A stretch of 64,000 nt of DNA from LMUY01 sp964247705 (lineage in GTDB: Bacteria; Pseudomonadota; Alphaproteobacteria; Acetobacterales; Acetobacteraceae), in assembly GCA_964247705.1 (NCBI GenBank), contig CAXTVQ010000013.1:11542-75541 (forward strand). Reading direction: 5' to 3'. This document shows positions 25,844 to 34,163 of this stretch, one piece after another. The stretch's first letter is position 1. Every line of letters begins with the position of its first letter. Made by a program: the position numbers and the translations under genes. The notes beneath the pieces were generated by a model that saw only the letters and a program-made list of their open reading frames with translations, did no database searches and had not been told where the DNA came from.

Positions 25844-26635
25844 CTACGCGCCCAAAACGCCTGCGCCGTGTGTTTCCGTCATGGCGTTCGCCGTCGGCAC
25901 CGCCACGCCGAGCCGGGTCAGCAGGGATGCGCGCAAACCTGCAAAGTCCGCACTCGCACGGTCACGCGGCCGGGCGGCGTCGTTCGGCAGATCCAGGACG
26001 ATGCGGCCCCTCTCCAGAACGAGAACGCGGTCGGCCAGCGATACAGCTTCGTCCACGTCGTGAGTGACGAGCAGCGTGGCCGGACGATGCTTGGCCCACA
26101 GGTCGAGAACCAACGCGTGCATGCGCAACCGCGTCAGCGCGTCGAGCGCCGCGAACGGCTCGTCCAGCAGCAGCAGGCTCGGCGCCCGTACCAAGGCCCG
26201 GGCCAACGCCGCCCGCTGCGCTTCGCCGCCTGATAACGTTGTGGGCCATGCGTCCACCCGGTGGGACAATCCAACTTCCGCCAAAGCCGCGATCGCGCGG
26301 TCACGCGCGCTGTCCTTTGCCCGTTCCGGCAGACCGAGCGCCACGTTGCGCCACACGGTTTTCCACGGCAGCAGCAGCGGCTGTTGGAACGCCACCGCCA
26401 CGGGCTGCGGCAACGACACCACGGCGTCCGCCGGGACGGGATCGAGGCCGGCCAGCGTTCGCAGCAGCGTGGTCTTGCCGGATCCGCTCGCGCCGAGCAG
26501 CGCCACGAACTCGCCGGGATGGATGTCCAGGTCCAGCGACTGAAGCACCGCCGGGCCGTCGCCGAAGCGCCGGGTCAGGTTGCGGACGCGTGCCCCGCCG
26601 ACGTCACGGGAGGGGAAGGACATGCTGCCGTCCAT
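25844..26635 (-). CDS. ABC transporter ATP-binding protein, sulfonate/nitrate/taurine type (SsuB-like)
   Basis: ATPase of 263 residues: Walker A GASGSGKTT, FQQPLLLPWKTVWRNV Q-loop typical of SsuB/TauB, signature LSGGEAQR, Walker B LLLLDEPFAALDA, and VTHDVDEAVSLADRVLVL. Powers the permease encoded immediately upstream. The start lies 4 bp after the permease stop; a GTG one codon earlier is an equal candidate. About 50 bases after its stop there is an intrinsic-terminator hairpin. Confidence 0.92.
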   Translation of the reverse strand: MDGSMSFPSRDVGGARVRNLTRRFGDGPAVLQSLDLDIHPGEFVALLGASGSGKTTLLRTLAGLDPVPADAVVSLPQPVAVAFQQPLLLPWKTVWRNVALGLPERAKDSARDRAIAALAEVGLSHRVDAWPTTLSGGEAQRAALARALVRAPSLLLLDEPFAALDALTRLRMHALVLDLWAKHRPATLLVTHDVDEAVSLADRVLVLERGRIVLDLPNDAARPRDRASADFAGLRASLLTRLGVAVPTANAMTETHGAGVLGA

Positions 26636-26639
26636 CACT

Positions 26640-27476
26640 TCAACCCCGCACCGAAATGGGCCGCCATGCCAGCAGGCGACGCTCCAGCAGGCGCACCAAC
26701 GTGTCGGCAGCGAGGCCGAGCAGCGCGTACATCAGCAGGCCGACCAGGATCACGTCCGTGCGCAGGAAGTCGCGTGCGTCGTTGATCATGTAGCCGATGC
26801 CAGCATTGGCGTTGACCTGCTCCGCCACGACGAGCGACAGCCAGGCCAACCCTAAGCTGTAGCGTAGGCCGACCAACGCCGACGGTAGCGCACCCGGCAG
26901 GATGACGTGGCGGATCAAACCCACCCGGTCCAAGCCGAAAACCTGCCCCATCTCGATCAGCCGGGGCTCGATCCCGCGGATGCCGGCGAACAGGTTCAGG
27001 TAGATCGGGAACCCGGTGCCAAGTGCCACGAGCATGATCTTGGGGGTCTCGCCGATGCCGAACCACAGGATGAACAGCGGCACCAGGGCCAGGAACGGCA
27101 ACGTGCGCAGCATCTGCACGGGGGCGTCCACGATGTCCTCCCCAAGGCGGGACAGGCCGGCCACCAAAGCCAGGGCGGCGCCGACGCTCAACCCGAGCGC
27201 CAGGCCAGCCGCCACCCGGCCCAGCGACACGGCGATATTCCAGGGCAGCTCGCCGGAGACCAGCAGGGTCCATGCCGTCGTCAGGATGGCGCTGGGCGCG
27301 GCCAGGGTGCGCGGCGAGAGCAGCCCGCTCATGGAGGCGGCTTGCCACAGCAGCACGAGGACGAGCGGCGACATAAAGCGGCGCCACCGCGCGCGCCGGA
27401 CCGGACCGACGACCGGGACGGCGGGGGCAGTGGTCGACACCGGCTGAGTCAGGGTGGTTGTTGTCATACGCTCCAT
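26640..27476 (-). CDS. ABC transporter permease, sulfonate/nitrate/taurine type (SsuC-like)
   Basis: Inner-membrane permease of 278 residues with about six hydrophobic helices. The family pattern PFLALVPLFILWFGIGETPKI, then IEMGQVFGLDRVGLIRHVIL (EAA coupling loop) and GLAWLSLVVAEQVNANAGIG is characteristic of SsuC/TauC/NrtB proteins. Two ATGs, at 27476 (MERM) and 27467 (MTTT), are possible; GGAG lies only 3 bases before the second, so neither is decided. First gene of the Ssu-like operon; the 131-bp gap upstream should contain its promoter. Confidence 0.9.
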   Translation of the reverse strand: MERMTTTTLTQPVSTTAPAVPVVGPVRRARWRRFMSPLVLVLLWQAASMSGLLSPRTLAAPSAILTTAWTLLVSGELPWNIAVSLGRVAAGLALGLSVGAALALVAGLSRLGEDIVDAPVQMLRTLPFLALVPLFILWFGIGETPKIMLVALGTGFPIYLNLFAGIRGIEPRLIEMGQVFGLDRVGLIRHVILPGALPSALVGLRYSLGLAWLSLVVAEQVNANAGIGYMINDARDFLRTDVILVGLLMYALLGLAADTLVRLLERRLLAWRPISVRG

Positions 27477-27607
27477 CGCTGAGGGCCGAGTTGCCACCTG
27501 CAAGATGTTACCCGTGGGACCCTCGGTCGCAAGAGAACCGTCCGGCAAAGAATGCCGGCGCCCCAGCATGGAGTGCTCCGGGACCGGTCTGGCGAAGAAC
27601 GGCTTCC

Positions 27608-27934
27608 TTAGGGCCGGTCGTCTTGGCCCGGCAGCTCCAGTTCCAGCAGCGAGGACGACAGCGACTTGCCGTGCGTGTCCAGCGCGAGCGACCGCGTGAC
27701 GCCGCCGCCCAGCGCTTGCTCCATGACGAAGTTCAGCGCGCCCAGTCCCGGCAGCTCGTAGCGCATCACCCGGCCCTGCACGACACCGGCGAAATGCGCG
27801 CGCACCCGCTCCGCCGTCACGTGCTCGGCCAGGAACGCGTAGTCCGCCGGGTCATAGGCGATGACGGAGATGTTGGACGTGTCGCCTTTGTCCCCTGTCC
27901 GCGCGTGGGCCAGCGCGCGCAGCCGGACGGTCAT
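27608..27934 (-). CDS. AtuA-associated small protein (ferredoxin-fold AtuA C-terminal-like)
   Basis: A 108-residue protein of the type normally found next to, or fused to, AtuA/DUF1446 proteins. It starts with RLRALAHARTGDKGDTSNIS, whose AHxRTGDKGD motif is the family hallmark, and continues with YEYLPGLGALNFVM-like sequence (RYELPGLGALNFVMEQAL). ATGA overlap with the upstream AtuA gene indicates a coupled pair. The ATG at 27934 is set by that overlap; the longer frame reads backwards through AtuA. Biochemical role is undefined; it probably acts as a subunit of the AtuA protein. Confidence 0.88.
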   Translation of the reverse strand: MTVRLRALAHARTGDKGDTSNISVIAYDPADYAFLAEHVTAERVRAHFAGVVQGRVMRYELPGLGALNFVMEQALGGGVTRSLALDTHGKSLSSSLLELELPGQDDRP

Positions 27935-29265
27935 GCCACCCACTCCACGCGCGGTTGCGGCAGGCTCGCCGGCACCAGCGTGGAGGCGACGGCGATCACC
28001 TCGCGGGCACCCTTCCAAACGCCGCCGCCGCCGGCCGGGCCGTTGGTGTAGAGCGTCTCCACCTCGTTGCCGATGCGCACCGCCTCCGCCATGCTGCCGG
28101 TCCGCCCGGCCACGCGGATCCGCACCTCGCTCGGCTCCGGCGGCCGGGCGACCGGACCGCGATGCACCGAATCGACCCCGATCATGTCGAACCGCAGTTC
28201 GGTCGCGGCGACACCGGTGATCCGAAGCCGCTCCTCGACGATCCGCAACGCCAGCTCCGCCCGGGCGCGTGACCCGGCGCCGGCGTAGGAGATCTCGCCC
28301 TCGCCGATGAACCCGTCGTGGTAGCCGATCGACACCTTCAGCGTTCCCGTCGCCGGGTGGCCCGTGGCACCGGTGATGGCCACGCGGTCCGGACCGTCGG
28401 GCTGCAGGCGGACGCGTGAGAAATCCGCCACCACGTCCGGCTGCAGGTAGCGGGCCGGGTCGTGCACTTCGTAGAGCAACTGCTCGATGCAGGTTGGCAC
28501 TGTCACCGCGCCACCGGATCCGGCGACCTTCGTGATCACGGCGTCCCCGCTTGGCGCCACCTCGGCGAGCGGGAAGCCAAGGCGCGCCAGCCCGGCTACG
28601 TCCTTTGCGCCCGGGTCGGCAAAGTAGCCGCCGGTGATCTGCCCGGCGCATTCCAGCAGGTGGCCGACCGCGGTGCCGCGCCCGAGCCGGTCCCAGTCGT
28701 CCATGGCCCAGCCGAATTCGTGCACCAGCGGCGCCAGGAACATCGCCGGGTCCCCGACGCGGCCCGTGATCACGATGTCCGCTCCGCCGGCCAGTGCCTC
28801 GGCGATCGGCCCGGCGCCGAGATAGGCGTTGGCGGAAATGATCTGGGCCCGGATGTCCGCCACCGTCCCTGGCCGGTCGGTGAGTGCGAGGTCCGTGTCG
28901 CGTACCGCCTCCGTCAGATCATCGCCGGTGACTGCGGCGATGCGCAGGGCGGGCAAGCCGAGTTCGCGCGCGATGGCGGCGGTGGTGCGGGCGGCGGCGA
29001 GCGGGTTGGCGGCGCCCATGTTGGTGATGATCCGCACCCCGCCAAGGCGGCAGGCGGGCAACACGGCGCGCATGCGTTCGCGCAGCAGTGGATCGAACCC
29101 GGCGGCCGGGTCCCGCCGCCGCTCGCCCTGGGCCAAAGCGATGGTCCGCTCGGCCAGGCACTCGAACACCAGGTAGTCCAGCCGGCCATGTTGGGCCAGT
29201 TCCAGCGCGGGCTCGATCCGGTCGCCGGAGTAGCCGGCGCCGGCGCCGATGCGGATGGTTTGCAT
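27931..29265 (-). CDS. AtuA/DUF1446-family protein
   Basis: A 444-residue protein of the acyclic-terpene-utilisation AtuA family. Visible family features are IRIGAGAGYSGDRIEPALEL at the N-terminus, DYLVFECLAERTIALAQ, ITNMGAANPLAAA, ADIVITGRVGDPAMFLAPLV and GHLLECAGQITGGYFAD. Members are found in citronellol/geraniol catabolism in Pseudomonas, but also next to acyl-CoA and carboxylase genes elsewhere. No such carboxylase or acyl-CoA dehydrogenase is adjacent here. Overlaps the FMN reductase gene upstream by 1 base (TGATG) and the small partner downstream by 4, so the three are probably cotranslated. Confidence 0.88.
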   Translation of the reverse strand: MQTIRIGAGAGYSGDRIEPALELAQHGRLDYLVFECLAERTIALAQGERRRDPAAGFDPLLRERMRAVLPACRLGGVRIITNMGAANPLAAARTTAAIARELGLPALRIAAVTGDDLTEAVRDTDLALTDRPGTVADIRAQIISANAYLGAGPIAEALAGGADIVITGRVGDPAMFLAPLVHEFGWAMDDWDRLGRGTAVGHLLECAGQITGGYFADPGAKDVAGLARLGFPLAEVAPSGDAVITKVAGSGGAVTVPTCIEQLLYEVHDPARYLQPDVVADFSRVRLQPDGPDRVAITGATGHPATGTLKVSIGYHDGFIGEGEISYAGAGSRARAELALRIVEERLRITGVAATELRFDMIGVDSVHRGPVARPPEPSEVRIRVAGRTGSMAEAVRIGNEVETLYTNGPAGGGGVWKGAREVIAVASTLVPASLPQPRVEWVA

Positions 29266-29852
29266 CAAACGGCCGCCACGCGGGCGCGTTGCTGGCGGGC
29301 TGCTTGCGTCCACCAGGCGAGATCGTGCGCGAACGGCTCGAATGCGCGTTCCAGCGCCTTGCCCGGCTCGCCGATCGGTTCGCCCGCCTGGTCCAAAGCC
29401 TGGGTAATCGGGCCCACCGACAGCATGCGGGGAACGACGGCCATGCCCATCTCGGCCAGAATGCCGTGCCATGCGACACCGCCGCGGACTCCGGCGAACC
29501 GCCCTGTCGAGTAGCTGGCAATAGCAGCCGGGCGCCAGGCCCATTCCTCGAGGAAATGGTCGGTCAGGTTCTTCAAGCCCGGCTGCACGCTCCAGTTATA
29601 TTCGCCCACGACGAAGACGAAGGCGTCTGCATGGCGGATCTTGCCGGCGAGTGCCTCCATGTTCGCAGGCGCAGTGCCTGGCGCGTGTTCCTTGTACATC
29701 CGGTCCAGCATCGGCAGCCCGACTGCCTTCGCATCCACCAATTCCGCCGCCATCCCAGATGCGCATAGACGGGCAACCAGAAAATCCGCCAGGCGGATCC
29801 CAGTCCGGTCAGCGCGGTAGGAGCCGTAGAACACCAGGATGCGGTCGGCCAT
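29265..29852 (-). CDS. NAD(P)H-dependent FMN reductase family protein
   Basis: Flavodoxin-like reductase of 195 residues. VFYGSYRADRTGIRLADFL is the phosphate-binding loop of the FMN_red fold, and EYNWSVQPGLKNLTDHF with AIASYSTGRFAGVRGG form the flavin-site segments. It could supply FMNH2 to flavin monooxygenases; two are encoded in this window, though not adjacent. The stop shares one base with the AtuA start. Quinone reductase activity is an alternative. A 27-bp gap separates it from the DapA-like gene upstream on the same strand. Confidence 0.88.
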   Translation of the reverse strand: MADRILVFYGSYRADRTGIRLADFLVARLCASGMAAELVDAKAVGLPMLDRMYKEHAPGTAPANMEALAGKIRHADAFVFVVGEYNWSVQPGLKNLTDHFLEEWAWRPAAIASYSTGRFAGVRGGVAWHGILAEMGMAVVPRMLSVGPITQALDQAGEPIGEPGKALERAFEPFAHDLAWWTQAARQQRARVAAV

Positions 29853-29879
29853 GATGGGCCGACGCTACATCACGCCGGG

Positions 29880-30863
29880 TCAGTGCACTACGGTCAAACT
29901 CGGCCGTATCGCGGGTGGTCGGTGCGCCGCCCGGTCGACCGCCGCCTTCTCCGCCGCGAGTATGCCGGCCAGCATCGTCGCCAGCCGGCCCTGCGTGGCG
30001 GCGGTGGCGCCGGTCAGCGGCAGGCGCAGTTCGCCCGAGCAGAGGCGCAGCGCGAACAACGCCGCCTTGAGCGGGATCGGGTTCGACTCCGCGAACAATG
30101 CGTCGTGCAGCGGCGCCAGCAGGTCCCGGATGCGTCCCAACGCTTCGTGCTCGCCATGGTCCCAGGCCTCGTGCATCTGTGCGCACAGGGCTGGAACCAC
30201 GTTGGCGGTCACCGAAACGCAGCCCTGGCCGCCCATCGCGCGGTAGGCGGCGGCCGTGGCGTCATCGCCGGTCATCTGCACCAGGTGCTCGCCGCAGAGC
30301 GCACGCAACCGCGGTGGGCGGGCGAGGTTGGCGGTCGCATCCTTTACCGCGGCGACGAACCCGGCCTCGAACAGGCGGGCGATCGTCTCGTCCTCGATCC
30401 CGACGCCGACCCGGCCTGGGATGTCGTACAGCATGATCGGCAGGTCGGCCGCGCAGGTGATGGCGCGTATGTGCGTCATGATCCCCTCCTGCGTCGGCTT
30501 CACGTAGGGGGTAGGCGAGACCAGCAGGGCACCGGCGCCGTTGCGCAGCGCGACCCCGGCCAGATTGGCCGCTTCGGCGGTGCAACCGGCGTTGCAGCCG
30601 GCGATGATGGGCAATGCCGGGCCTACTGCCTCCACTGCGGCCGCGACGATGGCGCCCTGCTCCTGCTCCGTCAGGCTCGGCCCTTCGCCGGTGCTGCCGC
30701 AGACTACGATCGCCGCCGTGCCGCCGCGCACCTGGCGTTCGCACAGCAAGGCGACGGCCTCGAGGTCCACGCCCCCATTCAGGAACGGGGTGGCGAGGGC
30801 CGTGACGGAGCCGGTGAGCCCGCTCAGAGTGTTAGAGCGGTCCGCGGATTTAACTCGTTTCAT
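29880..30863 (-). CDS. DapA-family Schiff-base lyase/synthase (dihydrodipicolinate synthase-like)
   Basis: Class-I aldolase fold of 327 residues. CGSTGEGPSLT (56-61) corresponds to the pyruvate-binding GTTGE loop, Tyr146 in LYDIPGR and Lys174 in AAVKDATAN are the catalytic Tyr and Schiff-base Lys, and Arg151 matches the substrate-binding Arg. This fits true 4-hydroxy-tetrahydrodipicolinate synthase, but also related aldolases (N-acetylneuraminate, ketogluconate types), and it is longer than E. coli DapA (292) at both ends. The ATG at 30863 has GAGG 6 bases upstream. Context with AtuA and FMN reductase is catabolic rather than lysine-biosynthetic, so the substrate is open. Confidence 0.85.
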   Translation of the reverse strand: MKRVKSADRSNTLSGLTGSVTALATPFLNGGVDLEAVALLCERQVRGGTAAIVVCGSTGEGPSLTEQEQGAIVAAAVEAVGPALPIIAGCNAGCTAEAANLAGVALRNGAGALLVSPTPYVKPTQEGIMTHIRAITCAADLPIMLYDIPGRVGVGIEDETIARLFEAGFVAAVKDATANLARPPRLRALCGEHLVQMTGDDATAAAYRAMGGQGCVSVTANVVPALCAQMHEAWDHGEHEALGRIRDLLAPLHDALFAESNPIPLKAALFALRLCSGELRLPLTGATAATQGRLATMLAGILAAEKAAVDRAAHRPPAIRPSLTVVH

Positions 30864-30883
30864 GGATTGCCTCGAAGGTGACA

Positions 30884-31348
30884 TCAGCCGGCATCCCGCG
30901 GACGGTCGGCGGCAAGGACCACGCGATCCCGCAGCCAATGCGAGCGGATGGCGTGGAAGCGGTGCTTCACCAGGCAAGCGCGGGTTTGCCGAACCAATGG
31001 CGCGCCTTCGCCGGATGCAAAGCGGAGATAGAGGCGGCACGCCGGCCGGCCGGACTTGCGCACGCGCAAGATCGCGATCTCGGCGGTGTCGAGGCAAAAG
31101 ATGTTTGGGGCCACGACGGCGTCCACGGGTTCCATTCGCGGCCGGCAGCCGGTCTGGACACTGATCACCGACACGGCACCGCGGGCGTTGAGCGCGCACA
31201 ACGTTTCCAGCGCACCTGGCCCGACAATGAGGATTTGCTGGTTCCGGACGGGACCGACGAGGTCGAGGAACCGCTCGGTTTCGACGCTGGTGCTGCTAAG
31301 GAGTGGTTCGATCGGCGGAACGCTGAGCGCCTGGATGGTTCTGAGCAT
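30884..31348 (-). CDS. Unknown 154-aa protein with Rossmann-like segment
   Basis: Not recognised with certainty. The segment NQQILIVGPGALETLCALNA resembles the glycine-rich SAM-binding loop of class-I methyltransferases, and the downstream pattern (a Pro/Asn turn, then AEIAILRVRKSGRPACRLYL) would fit later strands. However, the protein is shorter than usual methyltransferases (over 200 residues), so it may be a minimal or degenerate domain. No good ribosome-binding site precedes the ATG. Located 20 bp upstream of the DapA-family gene on the same strand. No transmembrane segment or signal. Confidence 0.5.
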   Translation of the reverse strand: MLRTIQALSVPPIEPLLSSTSVETERFLDLVGPVRNQQILIVGPGALETLCALNARGAVSVISVQTGCRPRMEPVDAVVAPNIFCLDTAEIAILRVRKSGRPACRLYLRFASGEGAPLVRQTRACLVKHRFHAIRSHWLRDRVVLAADRPRDAG

Positions 31349-31441
31349 GGGGCGACGATGCGCCGCATGGGCGTAAACGGGCGATATGGGTTTCGGGCGG
31401 GGGTGGCTCGCCTGGAGACTAACCCGGGACGCGGCCAGGTA

Positions 31442-31993
31442 TCAGGCAGCCTCGCCAGGCAGCGGTTGCGCGAGAAGATCGGCCAGGTCCAGCCTGCGGG
31501 TGACCATCGCGAGCGAACCGTCCGCAGCGCGCGGCCACTGGTCGGCGGGCCGGTCCCAGTAAAGTTCGACACCGTTGCGATCGGGGTCCGACAGGTACAA
31601 CGCCTCGCTCACACCATGGTCCGAGGCGCCGTCCAGTTGGATGCCGGCCGCCAACAAACGGCGCATCGCGTCCGCCAAGTCGGCCCGGGTCGGGTATACG
31701 ATGGCCAAGTGATACAGCCCGGTCGAGCCAGCGTGCGGCGGAGACCCGTTGCGGCTCTCCCAGGTGTTGAGGCCGATGTGGTGATGATAACCGCCAGCCG
31801 AGATGAACGCGGCCTGGGCCCCAAAGCGCTGGGTCAATTCGAAGCCCAGTACGCCGACGTAGAACGCGAGCGCCCGGTCCAGATCCGCGACCTTCAGGTG
31901 GACATGACCGATGCGAACACCCGCGGCTATGGGCCGCGATGCGGGTGGCAGGGTCCCCGTTGTCCGTGAGGGCTCTGACACGCTGACCGGCAT
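31442..31993 (-). CDS. VOC-superfamily protein (glyoxalase / catechol 2,3-dioxygenase type)
   Basis: A 183-residue metalloprotein with paired beta-alpha-beta-beta-beta modules. Metal-ligand candidates are His30 or His32 (IGHVHLKVADLD), His95 (GLYHLAIVY) and Glu143 (DRNGVELYW); the GGYHHHIGLNTWES and LSDPDRNGVELYWDRP segments are typical of extradiol-type dioxygenases such as CatE. The first ATG at 31993 has AGGAG 7 bases upstream; an in-frame ATG 45 bases earlier lacks one. The substrate is unknown, but a catechol-like aromatic is plausible given homogentisate dioxygenase nearby. Confidence 0.85.
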   Translation of the reverse strand: MPVSVSEPSRTTGTLPPASRPIAAGVRIGHVHLKVADLDRALAFYVGVLGFELTQRFGAQAAFISAGGYHHHIGLNTWESRNGSPPHAGSTGLYHLAIVYPTRADLADAMRRLLAAGIQLDGASDHGVSEALYLSDPDRNGVELYWDRPADQWPRAADGSLAMVTRRLDLADLLAQPLPGEAA

Positions 31994-32070
31994 GGGCGTC
32001 TCCTGGAACGGCACAGCTTGCTGTATGGGGTGTTGCACCGCGCCGATCGAGCCCTGCTGTTATTGATCGC

Positions 32071-34065
32071 TTAGAACTCCTCCCAACCGGCGTCCGCAAC
32101 GGCGAGCGTACCGTTCAATCGCGCCGGCGTTGCCGTCCGGCGTGGGGCCGTTCGGCCTGGTTTGGACGGCACCGCGGATGAGCGGGGTGAGACGGCCTTG
32201 CTCGTGTTTACAGCCGGGCGGCGTGGCGGTGCGACGGACTTGCCCACAGCTTCGACTTGCGCCGGAGCGTCGATCGTGAACCGGGCGGTCAACCCGGCAA
32301 GCGCCTCCGTCTCCCGTGCGAGCGTGCTCGAGGCGGCAGCGCTCTGCTCCACCATTGCCGCGTTCTGCTGCGTGATCTGGTCCAACTGGTTTACGGCCGT
32401 GTTCACCTCCGACAGCCCGGTCGCCTGTTCGCCGGCCGAGGCTGCGATCTCGCTGACGATCGCGGCCACGTCGCCGACCTGACCGACGATGCGGGTCAAT
32501 GCCTGCCCCGTCTCACCCACCAGGCGCACGCCTTCGCCCACATGCTGGGCGGAGGCGGAGATGAGGGTTTTGATTTCCCGGGCCGCCTGGGCTGAGCGCT
32601 GGGCCAAGCTGCGGACCTCAGAGGCAACGACGGCGAAGCCGCGCCCTGCTTCACCCGCCCGCGCCGCCTCCACGCCGGCATTGAGGGCCAGCAGGTTGGT
32701 TTGAAACGCGATCTCGTCGATGACGCCGATGATTTGACCGATCTGGCTGGAGGAGCGCTCGATCTCACCCATCGCCGCGACCGCCTTGCGCACGACTTCG
32801 CCGGACTGTTCCGCATCGGTGCGGGTGCGGGAGACGCTCTCGCGAGCCTGGACCGCACCTTCGGCGGTCCGCTTGACGGTCGCCGTCATTTCGTCCAGCG
32901 CCGCGGCCGTTTCCTCGAGGCTCGCCGCCTGCTGCTCGGTGCGGCGGCTGAGGTCCTCCGCGGCCTGCGCGATCTCACCGGTGCCCGAACGCAGCGCCCC
33001 CGTGTTGGCGACGATGCCTTGCAACAGGCCGTGCAACGATGTGACCGCCGCGTTGTAATCCGACCGAAGCCGTTCGTATTCGGGGATGAACGCAAGGTCC
33101 AGCCGGCACGTGAGATCCCCGTCGGCGATCTTGCCAAGACCGTCAGCCAGCGTGGCGACGACCATGGTTTGCGCCTCGGCCGACGCTGCCCGCTCCGCAT
33201 CGGCAACCTGACGCTGGTTTTCCGCGGCCAGCCGTATTTCGGCTGCCTCCTGCTCCAAGCTGATCTTCTCGTGGCTGGCTTGTTTCAGCACGAGCACCGC
33301 CTGCGCCATTTGTCCCAGTTCGTCCCGGCGCTCCACCCCGGTGACGTCTTGGGTGAGATCACCCGCGGCAAGGCGGCGCAGGCAGCCATTGAGGTTCTGC
33401 AGCGGGCGCCCGATCCATGCCCGCGTAGCGAAGGTCGCGCCTACGCCAACCAGCAGCAAGCCGCCAAGGATGCCGCCGTACGTCACGGCGACCGCGGTGT
33501 CCACGACCGCCATCACCTCGCCCTGGCGAGTATCGGCCTGCGCGATCAATTCATCAGTGTCGGCAACGAACTCCTGCCTTAGCGGGCCAAAGGCCGGGCC
33601 GCACGTTCCAAGGAAGTCTGCTTGCGACGCTTCGTTTGCATCGGGGTCCTTGGCGTTAGTACCAAGCTCGATCGATTTGGCGCACGTCTTGTCGAGCAGT
33701 GTCAGCCCGCGTTGCAGGAGACCGTCGAGCCGCGCCGCCCATGATGGCAGGGCCGCCTTCGCACTGCCGACATAAGTGGAGAAGCTATCGCGATTGGCCT
33801 TCAGCGCCGCGATCGCGGCCGCGTCCCCCGAAGTGCTGTTATCGATGAGCAACCTCATGATCGCCGCCTCGGCCGTGGCCATCGAACGGTTGGCGCGGAT
33901 CATGTTGATTTCCGCACGGCCGTCATTGTCGATCAGGGTACGATAGGATGTGGAGACGCGGCGCAACTGGACGTTTGAAAACACGGCCGACCCGATCGCC
34001 AGCAAACCGAAGGCGCTCAGCAACAGCAATACCTTGCCCATGATCGGGACGTGTTTCATAGACAT
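32071..34065 (-). CDS. Methyl-accepting chemotaxis protein with C-terminal WxxF tail
   Basis: Inner-membrane chemoreceptor of 664 residues. TM1 is near residues 8-28, followed by a periplasmic four-helix-type sensor domain (two cysteines, CAKS and GTCG), TM2 near 205-225, a HAMP domain (RPLQNLNGCLRRLAAGDL) and a second HAMP-like segment. The signalling domain contains EIAFQTNLLALNAGVEAARA and GRGFAVVASEVRSLAQRSAQ. The C-terminus ends in GWEEF, matching the xWxxF pentapeptide that tethers CheR/CheB in high-abundance receptors. AGGAG precedes a GTG at 34068 and this ATG by 7 and 10 bases. No che genes are nearby; ligand unknown. Confidence 0.93.
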   Translation of the reverse strand: MSMKHVPIMGKVLLLLSAFGLLAIGSAVFSNVQLRRVSTSYRTLIDNDGRAEINMIRANRSMATAEAAIMRLLIDNSTSGDAAAIAALKANRDSFSTYVGSAKAALPSWAARLDGLLQRGLTLLDKTCAKSIELGTNAKDPDANEASQADFLGTCGPAFGPLRQEFVADTDELIAQADTRQGEVMAVVDTAVAVTYGGILGGLLLVGVGATFATRAWIGRPLQNLNGCLRRLAAGDLTQDVTGVERRDELGQMAQAVLVLKQASHEKISLEQEAAEIRLAAENQRQVADAERAASAEAQTMVVATLADGLGKIADGDLTCRLDLAFIPEYERLRSDYNAAVTSLHGLLQGIVANTGALRSGTGEIAQAAEDLSRRTEQQAASLEETAAALDEMTATVKRTAEGAVQARESVSRTRTDAEQSGEVVRKAVAAMGEIERSSSQIGQIIGVIDEIAFQTNLLALNAGVEAARAGEAGRGFAVVASEVRSLAQRSAQAAREIKTLISASAQHVGEGVRLVGETGQALTRIVGQVGDVAAIVSEIAASAGEQATGLSEVNTAVNQLDQITQQNAAMVEQSAAASSTLARETEALAGLTARFTIDAPAQVEAVGKSVAPPRRPAVNTSKAVSPRSSAVPSKPGRTAPRRTATPARLNGTLAVADAGWEEF

Positions 34066-34163
34066 CACAGACAATCTCCTGGTTTTACAAGAGACTTAGG
34101 CCATACCGGTTACTTTCCGGTTAACGGCAAGCCAGCCGCGGGTTGACAGGTTCGCGGTGGCGA

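Noticed and set aside
29880..30863. Calling the DapA-family gene the lysine-pathway dapA
   Set aside because: The active-site residues fit, but the family includes many aldolases and the neighbours are catabolic, so only the family name is used.
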